In this document: positions 1-9,062 of the stretch, piece after piece
Layout of the letters: every line of letters begins with the position of its first letter
Position numbering within the stretch: position 1 is the stretch's first letter
Assembly: GCF_004337505.1 (NCBI RefSeq)
Contig: NZ_SJZI01000008.1
Coordinates: 75,914-139,913 of the forward strand
Reading direction: 5' to 3'
Source: Flaviaestuariibacter flavus
Lineage (GTDB): Bacteria > Bacteroidota > Bacteroidia > Chitinophagales > Chitinophagaceae
DNA length: 64,000 nucleotides
Translations under genes and position numbers: made by a program
Notes under the pieces: generated by a model
What the model was told of the DNA's origin: nothing
The model's database searches: none
What the model saw: only the letters and a program-made list of their open reading frames with translations

Positions 1-18
1 TTTTATCAGTGGTCAGCT

Positions 19-1608
19 TTACGACTTATGCACTTCACTCGTAAAGTGAAACTCGATATCGGGGTTATTGGTGCGCTCGGTGTTGAGGAACCACTCGCTC
101 TGCGCGAGGTACACCAGTTGGCCGTCCTTGTCTTCCGCTACGTTGTTACTTTTGAAGCGAACGAATTCATCGAGCTTTTTCGGGTCTTTGCTGCTCAGCC
201 AGGTAGCCTTGTAAAAAGGCAGGGAATTGAACACCACCGAAGCACCGTATTCGTGCAGCAGGCGGTACTGGATCACCTCAAACTGGAGCTCACCCACGCA
301 GCCGATGATCTTTTTGTTGCCGCCATACTGGGTGAAGAGCTGCGCCACACCTTCGTCGGTGAGCTGCAGCAGTCCTTTTTCCAGCTGCTTCGTTTTCATC
401 GGGTCTTTGTTCACCACCTCCTTGAATATCTCCGGAGAAAAGGTGGGAATGCCGGTGAAGAAAAAGTCCTCCCCTTCTGTCAGCGTATCGCCGATTTTGA
501 AGTTGCCGGTATCGAAGAGACCGACCACGTCGCCGGGGTAGGCATCATCGACAACGCTCTTTTCACGGGCGAGGAAGGTGTAGGGGTTCGAAAAACGCAC
601 GTCCTTGTCGAGGCGCACGTGGTGGAAATACTTGTTGCGCTCAAAACGGCCCGAGCATACGCGGAGGAAGGCGATACGGTCGCGGTGCTTCGGGTCGAGG
701 TTGGCGTGGATCTTAAAGATGAAGCCGCTGAACTTGTCCTCGCTCACCGCCAGGTGACGTGTATTTGTCTCGCGGTCCTGCGGCGGCGGGGCGATGCGGA
801 TAAAGGCATCGAGCATTTCCTTCACGCCGAAGTTGTTCACAGCAGAGCCGAAGAAAACCGGCGCCACGTCGCCGGCACGATAGGTTTCCGGGTCGAGCTC
901 ACCATAAACGCCGTCGATCAGCTCCACGTCTTCCCGCAGCTGGGCCGCATCGCGCTCGCCGAGGTTGTCGTCAAGCACGGAATCGCCCAGGTCGGTAATC
1001 GAAATGGTATCGTCTTCAGTAGCCTTTGTATTCGCCGTAAAAAGGCGCAGGCTCTTGTTGTGCAGGTCGTATACGCCCTTGAAGTCCTTTCCCTGGTTGA
1101 TCGGCCAGGTCATCGGGTGCAGGGAGATGGATAGCTCTTTTTCAATTTCCTCGAGCAGGTCGAAGCGGTTTTTACCGTCGCGGTCGAGCTTGTTGATAAA
1201 GACGATCACCGGTGTTTTGCGCATCCGGCACACCTGCATGAGGCGGCGGGTCTGCTCTTCCACACCGTTCACCGAGTCAATCACCAGGATAACGGAGTCC
1301 ACCGCGGTGAGCGTGCGGAAGGTATCCTCTGCGAAGTCTTTGTGACCGGGCGTATCCAGCAGGTTGACGAGGGTACCCTGGTACTCGAAGCTCATTACCG
1401 AGGTGGCCACCGAGATACCCCGCTGCCGTTCGATCTCCATAAAGTCGGAGGTCGCCGCCTTTTTGATCTTGTTGCTTTTAACAGCGCCGGCCACTTGGAT
1501 GGCGCCTCCAAAGAGGAGGAATTTCTCCGTCAGGGTCGTTTTGCCGGCGTCGGGGTGCGAAATAATGGCGAATGTGCGCCGCTTCTGGATCTCGGACTGG
1601 TACTTCAT
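19..1608 (-). CDS. prfC: Peptide chain release factor 3 (RF3)
   Basis: This is a 529-residue translational GTPase that recycles RF1/RF2 from the ribosome after peptide release. The G1 P-loop SHPDAGKT is at residues 17-24, followed by the G2/G3 region with DTPGH and G4 NKLD. '[13 protein letters not shown]' is the RF3-type switch I, which separates it from EF-G. The length matches the family (about 530). An in-frame ATG lies 48 nt further upstream, but the family N-terminus begins near MKYQSEI and a TACCTTTG element sits 10 nt before this ATG. It is a single gene, with a small plus-strand ORF divergent upstream. Confidence 0.95.
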   Translation of the reverse strand: MKYQSEIQKRRTFAIISHPDAGKTTLTEKFLLFGGAIQVAGAVKSNKIKKAATSDFMEIERQRGISVATSVMSFEYQGTLVNLLDTPGHKDFAEDTFRTLTAVDSVILVIDSVNGVEEQTRRLMQVCRMRKTPVIVFINKLDRDGKNRFDLLEEIEKELSISLHPMTWPINQGKDFKGVYDLHNKSLRLFTANTKATEDDTISITDLGDSVLDDNLGERDAAQLREDVELIDGVYGELDPETYRAGDVAPVFFGSAVNNFGVKEMLDAFIRIAPPPQDRETNTRHLAVSEDKFSGFIFKIHANLDPKHRDRIAFLRVCSGRFERNKYFHHVRLDKDVRFSNPYTFLAREKSVVDDAYPGDVVGLFDTGNFKIGDTLTEGEDFFFTGIPTFSPEIFKEVVNKDPMKTKQLEKGLLQLTDEGVAQLFTQYGGNKKIIGCVGELQFEVIQYRLLHEYGASVVFNSLPFYKATWLSSKDPKKLDEFVRFKSNNVAEDKDGQLVYLAQSEWFLNTERTNNPDIEFHFTSEVHKS

Positions 1609-1618
1609 ATTGCGGGTG

Positions 1619-1626
1619 CAAAGGTA
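1619..1626 (-). promoter_or_regulatory. -7 element of prfC
   Basis: TACCTTTG on the minus strand, 10 nt before the prfC ATG, matches the Bacteroidota TAnnTTTG consensus. Confidence 0.55.
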
Positions 1627-1812
1627 AACGGGAGTTTTGAGTTTGCCGTACCTCATCTGAAGTTTAAGATTTCAGGCGATACACCCCACCTTGTTAAAGC
1701 CGCTTAACAACTTTTGGGGAGCAGCGCCCCACATTTTCCGCAACGGGCAGCATTGGCCGCCTTTATCAAAAAGAGGCACCATTTTCGTCTTACTGGTACC
1801 AAACAAGCTGAT

Positions 1813-2019
1813 ATGGAAAACCAAAGAAACCAGGGGCGCAACACCGGACGCCCGCAAAGCCAACCGGGCCAGAAAGCCCCCGCAGGCTTTGAAGGAATGA
1901 ACTTCGAAGAGCAGCGCGGCCCGCTGAAGAACAGCGATGGCGCTGGTGTTTCTTACGATCACAACGAAAGCATGAAGCAGCGCAACGGCCAGAGTGGACC
2001 GAAGCGCCCGAATAAATAA
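1813..2019 (+). CDS. Small hydrophilic hypothetical protein
   Basis: This 68-residue ORF begins MENQRNQGRN and is rich in Gln, Asn, Gly, Pro and Lys, with no hydrophobic segment, so it is probably cytosolic and disordered. I do not recognise a family. Support for coding is the ATG after an intergenic stretch, chromosomal codon use and a good bidirectional terminator 70 nt after the stop. A longer reading of the frame upstream (from 1714) looks non-coding. The N-terminal half resembles the low-complexity small proteins common in Bacteroidota, which is only an impression. Confidence 0.5.
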   Translation: MENQRNQGRNTGRPQSQPGQKAPAGFEGMNFEEQRGPLKNSDGAGVSYDHNESMKQRNGQSGPKRPNK

Positions 2020-2087
2020 ACGACGTATTTGAGTGAGAAATCCGGGTTAAGTGTGTGTGAATTGGGTTTTCGGAATCTCGTCTCAAC

Positions 2088-2118
2088 AAAAAGCCCCGAC
2101 GTTATCGCCGGGGCTTTT
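2088..2118. terminator. Bidirectional intrinsic terminator
   Basis: An AAAAGCCCCG stem pairs with CGGGGCTTTT around a short loop. It has A/T tracts on both sides and lies between the small plus-strand ORF and the minus-strand lolA-like gene, so it can serve both. Confidence 0.85.
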
Positions 2119-2137
2119 CATTTTTATGTCTTTTCGG

Positions 2138-2806
2138 TTAGCGGAGATCAACAACCTCCACGCCGGGGAATTTCGCCTTGTTGAATACAAACTCCGCATC
2201 CGACGCACCCGAAGCGGGCTTCATGCTGTTGATGGTATAGCTGTATCGGTTGCCGTCCTTGTTGAGGATGCGGGCGCTGTAAAAGGTTTTGGCGCTCTTG
2301 TCGATCCACAGGTACACCTTATGGTAGGGACGTGTTTTGTTGGTCGGGGTCAGCTCGATTTCCTGGAGCGTTTTGCCGGCTTCTTTCTTCTCGCCGTTGA
2401 GCTTATAAAGGAAGTCGCGGTCGTAGAAGTTGGTGAAGAGCTTTTGCGGAGTGATCTCGCCGGTTGCGGTTTCCACATCCTTAACGGTCACTTCGTTGGC
2501 GCTCCGGTCGTAGCTCCAGCTCAGCTTCCCATCTGAAAACAGTTCCATACCGGGAATGGTAACATGGTACTTCTGTCCCTTCATCACAACGGTACCTTTC
2601 TTAGCCGACAGGCTCTTGCCCTGGGCGTTTTCGATCTTATAGGTAAAGGAAGCGCTCGGGGCGGAAAAAGAACGGAAACGGGTGCTCACGGCGTCGAGGA
2701 TCTTCTTGGCTTCCGGGTCGCTGTTGACGGGGTTATTGGAGGTCACTTTTTGAGCCTGTACAGACAGGGCTGCAACGGCGAAAACAAGGGTAGCAAATCG
2801 TTTCAT
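2138..2806 (-). CDS. LolA-like outer-membrane lipoprotein carrier protein
   Basis: This is a 222-residue periplasmic protein with a signal peptide (MKRFATLVFAVAALSVQAQ). The mature part has the LolA/LolB-like half-barrel pattern: 'SASFTYKIENAQGK' strand, 'GTVVMKGQKYHV', 'DGKLSWSYDRSANEV' and a late 'VYLWIDKSAKTFYSARI'. LolA shuttles lipoproteins from LolCDE to the outer membrane. It lies directly downstream of ftsK on the same strand, a common pairing in Bacteroidota. A codon three residues earlier (MST) is possible. The exact LolA role is inferred from family and context. Confidence 0.8.
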   Translation of the reverse strand: MKRFATLVFAVAALSVQAQKVTSNNPVNSDPEAKKILDAVSTRFRSFSAPSASFTYKIENAQGKSLSAKKGTVVMKGQKYHVTIPGMELFSDGKLSWSYDRSANEVTVKDVETATGEITPQKLFTNFYDRDFLYKLNGEKKEAGKTLQEIELTPTNKTRPYHKVYLWIDKSAKTFYSARILNKDGNRYSYTINSMKPASGASDAEFVFNKAKFPGVEVVDLR

Positions 2807-2974
2807 AGTACTCATCAGGATTATAAGACACGTTGGCGTGCCGGTGGTTTAAAAGCCGGGCAAATATAGCCCATTAACGTCCGCCCTTGGGCAAGATATG
2901 TACCGATATAGCCGCGCTGAACCCGGATTAACAGCGTTGTAACGAGGATATTAACCTTAATTAACGAGCCGGCG

Positions 2975-3115
2975 GAAAACAGGGAATATGGAATAAGGAC
3001 CAGGGAAGTGGGAAACCGATCGCGTACTCAATGAAAAAGGCAGCTGCTTATAGCAACTGCCTTACTCTATTTCTAATTTCCTGTTCTTTATTCCCTGTTC
3101 AATTGTTCTTTATCC
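2975..3115. repeat. Inverted word repeats flanking the ftsK terminator hairpin
   Basis: Directly after the ftsK stop come GAACAGGGAATAAAGAACAG-like words (about 3071-3109). A hairpin follows at 3039-3062 (GGCAG-TGC stem with one mismatch, TTATA loop). Mirrored words (AACAGGGAATATGGAATAAG) lie at 2975-3012. The whole block is an extended imperfect inverted repeat in the ftsK-lolA gap and may act as a terminator or 3' stabiliser. Confidence 0.65.
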
Positions 3116-5923
3116 TAACATAATCAGGTGCTCCATCAGCTCCGTCTCCGTCTTAAACAGCACCTCGCGTGCCTTGGAGCCGACGTTCGGCCCGACGATA
3201 CCGGCGCGCTCCAGCTGGTCCATCAGGCGGCCGGCGCGGTTGTAGCCCAGCTTCATGCGGCGCTGCAGCAGCGAAGTAGAACCGATTTGGTTACCCACGA
3301 TCAGTTTTGCGGCATCTTCGAAGAGCGGGTCTTTCTCGTTGGGATCGAAGTCGCCGCTTTTCTCGAGCTCCTTCTCATCCACGTATTCGGGCAGCAGGAA
3401 GGCCTGCGGGTAGCCGCGCTGGTCGGCAATGTAGTCGTTGATCCGCTCCACCTCGGGTGTATCCACGAAGGCACACTGAAGACGCACGAGCTCACCGTTG
3501 TAGGAGATCAGCATGTCGCCCTTTCCGATCAGCTGCTCGGCGCCGCCGGTATCGAGGATGGTGCGCGAGTCGATCTTCGACGACACCTTGAAGGCGATCC
3601 GCGCGGGGAAGTTGGCTTTGATGGTTCCGGTGATGATATTAACCGAAGGACGCTGCGTGGCGATGATGAGGTGAATGCCAATGGCGCGGGCGAGCTGGGC
3701 AAGACGCGCAATTGGCATCTCCACTTCTTTGCCGGCGGTCATGATGAGGTCGGCAAACTCGTCGATTACCAGCACGATGAAGGGCAGGTACTGATGTCCC
3801 TTCTGCGGGTTGAGGCGGCGCTTGGTGAATTTCTCGTTGTACTCTTTGATATTACGCGCACCGGCTTCCTTAAGCAGGTCGTAGCGGTTGTCCATCTCAA
3901 TGCAAAGCGCGTTGAGCGTGGAGATCACCTTCTTGGTGTCGGTGATGATCGCTTCCTCTTCGCCCGGCAGCTTGGCCAGGAAGTGGTGTTCGATGTGGCG
4001 GTAGATGGAAAGCTCCACCTTCTTCGGGTCTACCAGCACAAACTTCAGCTGCGAGGGGTGCTTCTTGTAAAGCAGCGACACGAGGATGGCGTTGAGACCG
4101 ACCGATTTACCCTGGCCCGTGGCACCGGCCATGAGCAGGTGGGGCATCGTGGCGAGGTCGGCAACGAACAGCTTGTTGTCGATCTTCTTGCCGATGGCGA
4201 TGGGCAGCTGCATCCCGCTGTTGCGGAACTCTTCGGAGCCCAGCATGGTTCGCATGCTCACCACCGATTTCTTGTGGTTGGGCACTTCGATACCGATGGT
4301 GCCGCGGCCTGGGATGGGCGCGATGATGCGGATGCCGAGCGCCGCCAGCGAAAGCGCGATATCGTCTTCGAGGTTTTTGATGCGCGAAATGCGGACACCC
4401 GGCGCCGGTACGATCTCGTAGAGCGTTACCGTCGGCCCGATGGTGGCCGATATCTTTTGGATGCTGATGTCGTAGTTGCTCAGCGTGTTGATGATCTGGT
4501 TCTTGTTGGCTTCCAGCTCGGCGGGATCATGCTCCACCCGCTCCGAGCCATGCACTTCCAGCAGGTCGATGTGCGGGTACTTATAGTCGCGCAGGTCGAG
4601 CGCCGGGTCGTAAGGAGCGAGGTCGGCATAGCCTTTACCTTCCTGCAGCACCTCGTGATCAACCGGCTCCGGCTCGGGCTCGGCTTCCTTGATCTCGAGG
4701 GCAAGGCTTTCCACCGCCGCGGCCTTGGGCTCGGGTTTCGGGGGCAGCACCACTACTTTGGGCTGCGGCTCCGGCTCGGGCTCCTGGTCGTGCGTATGCA
4801 GGATGTCGGCAACGATTTCTTTTTCCTGCGGCAGCTCTTCTTCCATCGGTTCGGGTTCCGGCTCGGGGTCCGGAGCCGGCTCTCCTTCCTCTTCGCGCTC
4901 GATCACCTCGAAGGCCACGTTGGCATAGGCATCGTTGACCGAAGGAATGAACTGCATGCTGCCCTCACCTTTCAGCTGGTTGGGCCGCTCGGGCTGGTCT
5001 TCTTCTTCGATGGCGGGCTCGCGCAGCTTGTCTTCAAAGCCCGGGGCGATCATCAGCTTCGCGCCGTTGACCGGCTCCGATTCTTCGCGCTCCTCGTAGG
5101 AAAGCGGTTCGGGAACTTCTTCCAGGAAGGGGCTGTCGCCCGTATCGGCCAGAGCAGGCGCCGGCTTCGGCTTGCGTTCCGGCATTTTGAAGCTGGGGTT
5201 GAACTGCCAGATGAGGTAGGACGCACCCACCACCAGCAGGAGGGCGCCGGTGCCTACCGAGCCGATAAAGCGGCCTAGCCAGTCGGAGATCATATTGCCC
5301 ACGCGTCCACCGAAGGGAAACTCGTAGCCACCCTGGTAGTGCGAAGGAAGAATAAAGGCAAAGGCCACCGATGATATGACCAGGCCAAACGTGATGTACT
5401 TGAGGTTGCGCCATACCGAGAACACCTTGCGCTCGAAGAGCAGGTTGATGGCGCATACAAAGAAGAAGGTGCAGAACAGCAGCGACGAAATGCCGAAGCC
5501 GCGGTAGATGAAAAAGTGCGCTACCCAGGCGCCGAGGCGGCCGAGCAGGTTACTCACGCGCAACTCATCGTCCACCAGGAAGCCGGCGCTGTTCTGGAGC
5601 ACCTTGTCCTGGTCTTCCTTCCAGGTGAAGAAATAGGAAACAAAGGCGATAAACAGGAAGATGGACATCAGCAGCGAAAGGGTGCCGATGATCTTCCAGG
5701 TGCGCTCGTCGCGTGCGAGCTTTTTGAAATCGATGGATTCCTCGCGGTCTTTCTTGAATTTGCCCGAATCCTTACCGGCAGCGTCTTTGCTGCGGGGTGC
5801 GGTCTTGCGTGCCGTTTTGGGTTTGGCAGGCGCGGCCTCCTTTACGTCGGGGGTTTCTGCAGGCACTTCAATTTCATCCGCTGCAGGCGGGGGTGGTGGT
5901 GGGGTTTTCAGCCGGTTCGCCAT
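3110..5923 (-). CDS. ftsK: DNA translocase FtsK/SpoIIIE
   Basis: This 937-residue septal DNA pump has a short Pro-rich N-terminus (RLKTPPPPPP), a Lys-rich stretch and about four membrane helices between residues 75 and 230. A long acidic Pro/Glu linker follows (EPEPEPEP blocks), then the motor domain with Walker A GATGQGKSVG and Walker B LVIDEFADLI. The C-terminal gamma winged helix (GSTSLLQRRMKLGYNRAGRL) reads polarity sequences. It couples chromosome dimer resolution to division. The ATG is 4 nt from a TATCTTTG element, so the start 48 nt upstream is unlikely. Confidence 0.95.
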   Translation of the reverse strand: MANRLKTPPPPPPAADEIEVPAETPDVKEAAPAKPKTARKTAPRSKDAAGKDSGKFKKDREESIDFKKLARDERTWKIIGTLSLLMSIFLFIAFVSYFFTWKEDQDKVLQNSAGFLVDDELRVSNLLGRLGAWVAHFFIYRGFGISSLLFCTFFFVCAINLLFERKVFSVWRNLKYITFGLVISSVAFAFILPSHYQGGYEFPFGGRVGNMISDWLGRFIGSVGTGALLLVVGASYLIWQFNPSFKMPERKPKPAPALADTGDSPFLEEVPEPLSYEEREESEPVNGAKLMIAPGFEDKLREPAIEEEDQPERPNQLKGEGSMQFIPSVNDAYANVAFEVIEREEEGEPAPDPEPEPEPMEEELPQEKEIVADILHTHDQEPEPEPQPKVVVLPPKPEPKAAAVESLALEIKEAEPEPEPVDHEVLQEGKGYADLAPYDPALDLRDYKYPHIDLLEVHGSERVEHDPAELEANKNQIINTLSNYDISIQKISATIGPTVTLYEIVPAPGVRISRIKNLEDDIALSLAALGIRIIAPIPGRGTIGIEVPNHKKSVVSMRTMLGSEEFRNSGMQLPIAIGKKIDNKLFVADLATMPHLLMAGATGQGKSVGLNAILVSLLYKKHPSQLKFVLVDPKKVELSIYRHIEHHFLAKLPGEEEAIITDTKKVISTLNALCIEMDNRYDLLKEAGARNIKEYNEKFTKRRLNPQKGHQYLPFIVLVIDEFADLIMTAGKEVEMPIARLAQLARAIGIHLIIATQRPSVNIITGTIKANFPARIAFKVSSKIDSRTILDTGGAEQLIGKGDMLISYNGELVRLQCAFVDTPEVERINDYIADQRGYPQAFLLPEYVDEKELEKSGDFDPNEKDPLFEDAAKLIVGNQIGSTSLLQRRMKLGYNRAGRLMDQLERAGIVGPNVGSKAREVLFKTETELMEHLIMLG

Positions 5924-5927
5924 AAAA

Positions 5928-5935
5928 CAAAGATA
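5928..5935 (-). promoter_or_regulatory. -7 element of ftsK
   Basis: TATCTTTG on the minus strand lies only 4 nt from the ATG. Transcription would start at or next to the start codon (predicted leaderless). Confidence 0.55.
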
Positions 5936-5982
5936 ATTCGCCCGGCCGGACCGGTAGCGGTTTTCGGCCAATATATTAAAAA

Positions 5983-6369
5983 TTATCGCCGCAGGATACC
6001 CACCAGCAGGGCAATCCAGCCGCCGATGAACAGCAGTCCGCCCAGAGGCGTAATTGCGCCGATGCCGCGCAGCCCCACCTGGTTGGTGGCTTTGAGTGCA
6101 ACGAGCGCATAGAGCGAGCCGGAAAACAGCACGATGCCACCGAGGAACAACCAGCCCGCCCAGTTAAGGGCGCTGCCGCCGAAGCGCTCGTAGAGGATGC
6201 CTGCCAGCAGCAACGCAAAGGCATGGTACATCTGGTACTGAACGCCGGTCTGATAGGTGGCGATCACGTCGGGGCCCACATATTTCTTCAGCCCATGCGC
6301 CCCGAAGGCGCCGAGAATGACGCCGAGGCCGGCGAGTATCGTTCCGAGGGAAAGAAAAGTCTTGTGCAT
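5983..6369 (-). CDS. DUF423 family membrane protein
   Basis: This 128-residue protein has four hydrophobic segments and the family hallmarks 'GAFGAHGLKKY' (residues 21-31) and 'YQMYHAFALLLAG'. It is related to YgdD/DUF423 inner-membrane proteins, whose function is unknown. It stands alone between ftsK and aroK, with a TAGCTTTG element 5 nt before the ATG. Its length is normal for the family. Confidence 0.88.
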   Translation of the reverse strand: MHKTFLSLGTILAGLGVILGAFGAHGLKKYVGPDVIATYQTGVQYQMYHAFALLLAGILYERFGGSALNWAGWLFLGGIVLFSGSLYALVALKATNQVGLRGIGAITPLGGLLFIGGWIALLVGILRR

Positions 6370-6374
6370 TGCAG

Positions 6375-6382
6375 CAAAGCTA
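6375..6382 (-). promoter_or_regulatory. -7 element of the DUF423 gene
   Basis: TAGCTTTG on the minus strand, 5 nt before the start codon. Confidence 0.5.
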
Positions 6383-6392
6383 CAATGAGGAT

Positions 6393-6485
6393 GTGAGATG
6401 TCAGATGTCAGATCTCGGATCCGGTCGTGCGGCAGCCAAATCCGGGATCACCAAACAAATCAGACATCGGAGATCGTAAATCGAA
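6393..6485. repeat. TCAGATC word repeats after aroK
   Basis: Words of the GAGATGTCAGATGTCAGATC type at 6393-6425 face mirrored words (AATCAGACATCGGAGATC) at about 6459-6475, just past the aroK stop. The same word family occurs near 17.1, 42.7, 59.5 and 61.3 kb. Confidence 0.6.
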
Positions 6486-6493
6486 AGATTCCC

Positions 6494-7057
6494 TCACGCG
6501 TGTGCGATCCGGTCCATCAGGTGCGCCAGCTGCAGGTCGTCGGTTTCCACGATGATATCGGCCTGCTGGTAAAAGATCCGGCGGTCGCCGAACTTGCGGA
6601 AAATATAGGCGCGCAGCTGGTCTTCGCCGAGGTCGCGCACCAGCGGCCGCTTGTCGCGCTCCTTCATGAGGCGGGTATGCAGGCATTCCACCGAGCAGTT
6701 GATCCATACGGTGCGGCCCGCCTGCTTCATATAGTCGATATTCTTATAGAAACAAGGCGTGCCGCCGCCGGTGGCCATCACGAATTCGGGATGGCTTTCA
6801 GTGAGCAGGTGCAGGGTTTCCTTTTCTACCTGGCGAAAGTACTCCTCTCCCTCCTCGGCAAAAAGGTCGTTGATGCTCTTGCCTGCGCTCTCCTCGATCT
6901 TTTCATCAAGGTCGATAAACGGTACGCCGAGCGCCGGTGCCAGCTGGCGCCCCCAGTGGCTTTTGCCGCAGCCCATAAAGCCCACCAGGAAGATGCGTCC
7001 CGGGCCGTTGCCGGCGGTATCGGCCGGTGATGTCGTCGTATGGAGGATTTCAGGCAT
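6494..7057 (-). CDS. aroK: Shikimate kinase
   Basis: This 187-residue cytosolic kinase phosphorylates shikimate at the 3-OH in chorismate synthesis. It shows the P-loop GFMGCGKS (26-33), the substrate DxD (D49, D51), the GGG Walker-B-like motif (97-99) and the lid arginine in 'RDKRPLVRD'. About 18 extra N-terminal residues precede the first strand (RIFLVGFMG), so the true start may lie slightly inside. It is 32 bp downstream of the glutaryl-CoA dehydrogenase gene on the same strand, so the two may be co-transcribed. Confidence 0.93.
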   Translation of the reverse strand: MPEILHTTTSPADTAGNGPGRIFLVGFMGCGKSHWGRQLAPALGVPFIDLDEKIEESAGKSINDLFAEEGEEYFRQVEKETLHLLTESHPEFVMATGGGTPCFYKNIDYMKQAGRTVWINCSVECLHTRLMKERDKRPLVRDLGEDQLRAYIFRKFGDRRIFYQQADIIVETDDLQLAHLMDRIAHA

Positions 7058-7089
7058 ACCAGTAAGAACGAAAAATGTGGCGAAAGGGT

Positions 7090-8268
7090 TTACTTGAAAG
7101 CGTTAAAACCGGTGACGTCCATCCCCGTAATCAGCAGGTGCACGTCGTGCGTGCCCTCGTAGGTGATGACGCTTTCCAGGTTCATCATGTGGCGCATGAT
7201 GGAGTATTCGCCGGTGATGCCCATGCCGCCCAGCATCTGGCGGGCGTCGCGGGCAATGTTGGTGGCGATCTCGCAGGAGTTGCGCTTCGCCATCGACACC
7301 TGTTGGGGGGTAGCCCGGCCCTCGTTCATGAGCACACCGAGGCGCCACACGAGCAGCTGTGCCTTGGTGATTTCGGTGATCATCTCGGCGAGCTTCTTCT
7401 GCTGCAGCTGGAAGCCACCGATCGGGCGGCCGAACTGGATGCGCTCCTTCGAATAGCGAAGCGCCGTATCGTAGCAATCCATTGCCGCACCGAGTGCCCC
7501 CCAGGCGATGCCGTAACGCGCTTTGGAAAGACAGCCCAGCGGGCCTTTGAGGCCCTTAACGTTGGGGAAGATATTTTCCTTCGGAACCTTTACGTTGTCG
7601 AATACCAGCTCGCCCGTGGCAGAGGCGCGCAGGCTCCACTTGCCGTGCGTGGTGGGCGTCTGGAAGCCTTCCATGCCGCGCTCTACGATGAGACCGCGGA
7701 TATCGCCTGCCTCATCCTTCGCCCAAACTACCGCCACCTGTGCAAAAGGAGCGTTGGAAATCCACATCTTGGCGCCGTTGAGGATCACGTGGTCGCCGGC
7801 ATCCTTGATATTGGTGATCATGCCGGCCGGGTTGGAGCCATGGTCGGGCTCGGTAAGACCGAAACACCCGAGCCATTCGCCCGAGCCGAGCTTAGGCAGG
7901 TATTTGCGCTTCTGCTCTTCGGAGCCGTAGGCATAAATGGGAAACATCACCAGCGAGCCCTGCACGGAGGCCGTGGAGCGCACACCGCTGTCGCCGCGCT
8001 CGAGCTCCTGCATCATCAGGCCGTAGGAAATATAGTCGAGGCCGCCGCCGCCGTACTCTGCCGGGATGGTGGGACCAAAGCATCCGAGCTCTCCCAGCTG
8101 CTTTACGATCTGCTCGGGGAACTCCGCCCGCTGCGCATAGTCTTCGATGATCGGGGAGATCTCCTTCTTCACGTAATTGCGCACCGTTTCGCGAATCAGT
8201 TTGTGCTCGTCGGTCAGCAGTTCATCTACCAGAAAATAGTCGGGGGATGTGAATTGATCGGTTGCCAT
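7090..8268 (-). CDS. gcdH: Glutaryl-CoA dehydrogenase (acyl-CoA dehydrogenase family)
   Basis: This 392-residue FAD enzyme oxidatively decarboxylates glutaryl-CoA to crotonyl-CoA. It carries the ACAD motif 'FGLTEPDHGSNP'. 'GKWSLRASATGELVFDNVKVP' and 'ARYGIAWGALGAA' are typical of the glutaryl-CoA subgroup, and the catalytic Glu is in 'TYEGTHDVH' near the C-terminus. Glutaryl-CoA is an end product of lysine breakdown and of the animal-type route from 2-aminomuconate. Its place 2 kb from the kynurenine genes fits tryptophan catabolism, but that link is inferred. The ATG lies 5 nt from TACATTTG. Confidence 0.9.
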   Translation of the reverse strand: MATDQFTSPDYFLVDELLTDEHKLIRETVRNYVKKEISPIIEDYAQRAEFPEQIVKQLGELGCFGPTIPAEYGGGGLDYISYGLMMQELERGDSGVRSTASVQGSLVMFPIYAYGSEEQKRKYLPKLGSGEWLGCFGLTEPDHGSNPAGMITNIKDAGDHVILNGAKMWISNAPFAQVAVVWAKDEAGDIRGLIVERGMEGFQTPTTHGKWSLRASATGELVFDNVKVPKENIFPNVKGLKGPLGCLSKARYGIAWGALGAAMDCYDTALRYSKERIQFGRPIGGFQLQQKKLAEMITEITKAQLLVWRLGVLMNEGRATPQQVSMAKRNSCEIATNIARDARQMLGGMGITGEYSIMRHMMNLESVITYEGTHDVHLLITGMDVTGFNAFK

Positions 8269-8273
8269 GCGGG

Positions 8274-8281
8274 CAAATGTA
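8274..8281 (-). promoter_or_regulatory. -7 element of gcdH
   Basis: TACATTTG on the minus strand, 5 nt before the chosen ATG. It also argues against a start 33 nt further upstream. Confidence 0.55.
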
Positions 8282-8376
8282 AGGAAACGGATGCAACGCA
8301 AAAGTCCGCTTTCGGCGGACTAATTAATGTGTTCGGGCTACATGGTATTGCTGGTGGCGTGCCCTCAACAACAGGC

Positions 8377-8967
8377 TTAGCTTTTATTCTTTTTGAAACG
8401 CTCCGCGATCTGCTGCAGCTCGCTGTCGGTGAACTGCCCCGTTTTGCGCAGCACCTTCACGAAGTGCGCGATCTCATCGGGTTCGGCGGGGCAGCCGATA
8501 TTCTCACCGGGCGACTTCTGCGAATCCGCCAGCATTTTTCCTTTGCCGTCGAAGACCAGGAAATACGGAATGCCCTGGTCGTTGCCTTTGTATTGCTTCA
8601 GAAGGTCTTCAGCGCCGGGGTTTTCAAGTGCTTTTTTGTTCGGCGACTCATAGACCGTGAGCCAGCGGATGACATAGTTTTTCTGGAACAGCGGCTTCAT
8701 TTCCGGGTCATCGAGGGCTTTCTCGAGCTTCTTGCACCAGCCGCACCAGGATGCGTGGAAGAGCACCAATATCTTTTTCTTGTCGGCCGCAGCAACCTTG
8801 CGCGCCTCTGCCAGCACGGCGTCGGCAGAAGGGATGGCCGGTGCTTCAGTCTGGATGCCCGATGCAATTCGCGCACCTGCCTGCAGTTCGGGACTGGCAG
8901 CGATCTGGGCGGCAGCGGCGCCGGCCAGGAGCAGGCTTAGGACAGTGGCGGAGAGTATGCGGCGCAT
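8377..8967 (-). CDS. Secreted thioredoxin-like protein
   Basis: This 196-residue protein has a cleavable signal peptide (to about residue 20, AAAAAQ). Its thioredoxin fold has a CGWC redox motif (C75/C78 in HASWCGWCKK) and the cis-Pro in 'QGIPYF' (P134). The pattern belongs to the DUF255/thioredoxin_7-like group of periplasmic disulfide reductases. A near-consensus TACCTTTC lies 22 nt upstream. The substrate is unknown. It stands between gcdH and pyrF as a single gene. Confidence 0.85.
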   Translation of the reverse strand: MRRILSATVLSLLLAGAAAAQIAASPELQAGARIASGIQTEAPAIPSADAVLAEARKVAAADKKKILVLFHASWCGWCKKLEKALDDPEMKPLFQKNYVIRWLTVYESPNKKALENPGAEDLLKQYKGNDQGIPYFLVFDGKGKMLADSQKSPGENIGCPAEPDEIAHFVKVLRKTGQFTDSELQQIAERFKKNKS

Positions 8968-9062
8968 GTGCGTTGTTTTCCGAAAGGTAAGCCAGCCGGT
9001 GACACGTATACTTTCCTGTTATCAATTTTAACAGGACGAAAGCCAGCCGCAAAAACCGGTGC

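Noticed and set aside
3128-5278. Very long plus-strand open frame (716 codons)
   Set aside because: Exactly antisense to ftsK in a GC-rich gene; composition (His/Arg/Leu-rich) is that of a shadow frame.
7075-8940. Plus-strand frame of 621 codons
   Set aside because: Antisense to gcdH and the thioredoxin-like gene; no domain and unlikely codon use.
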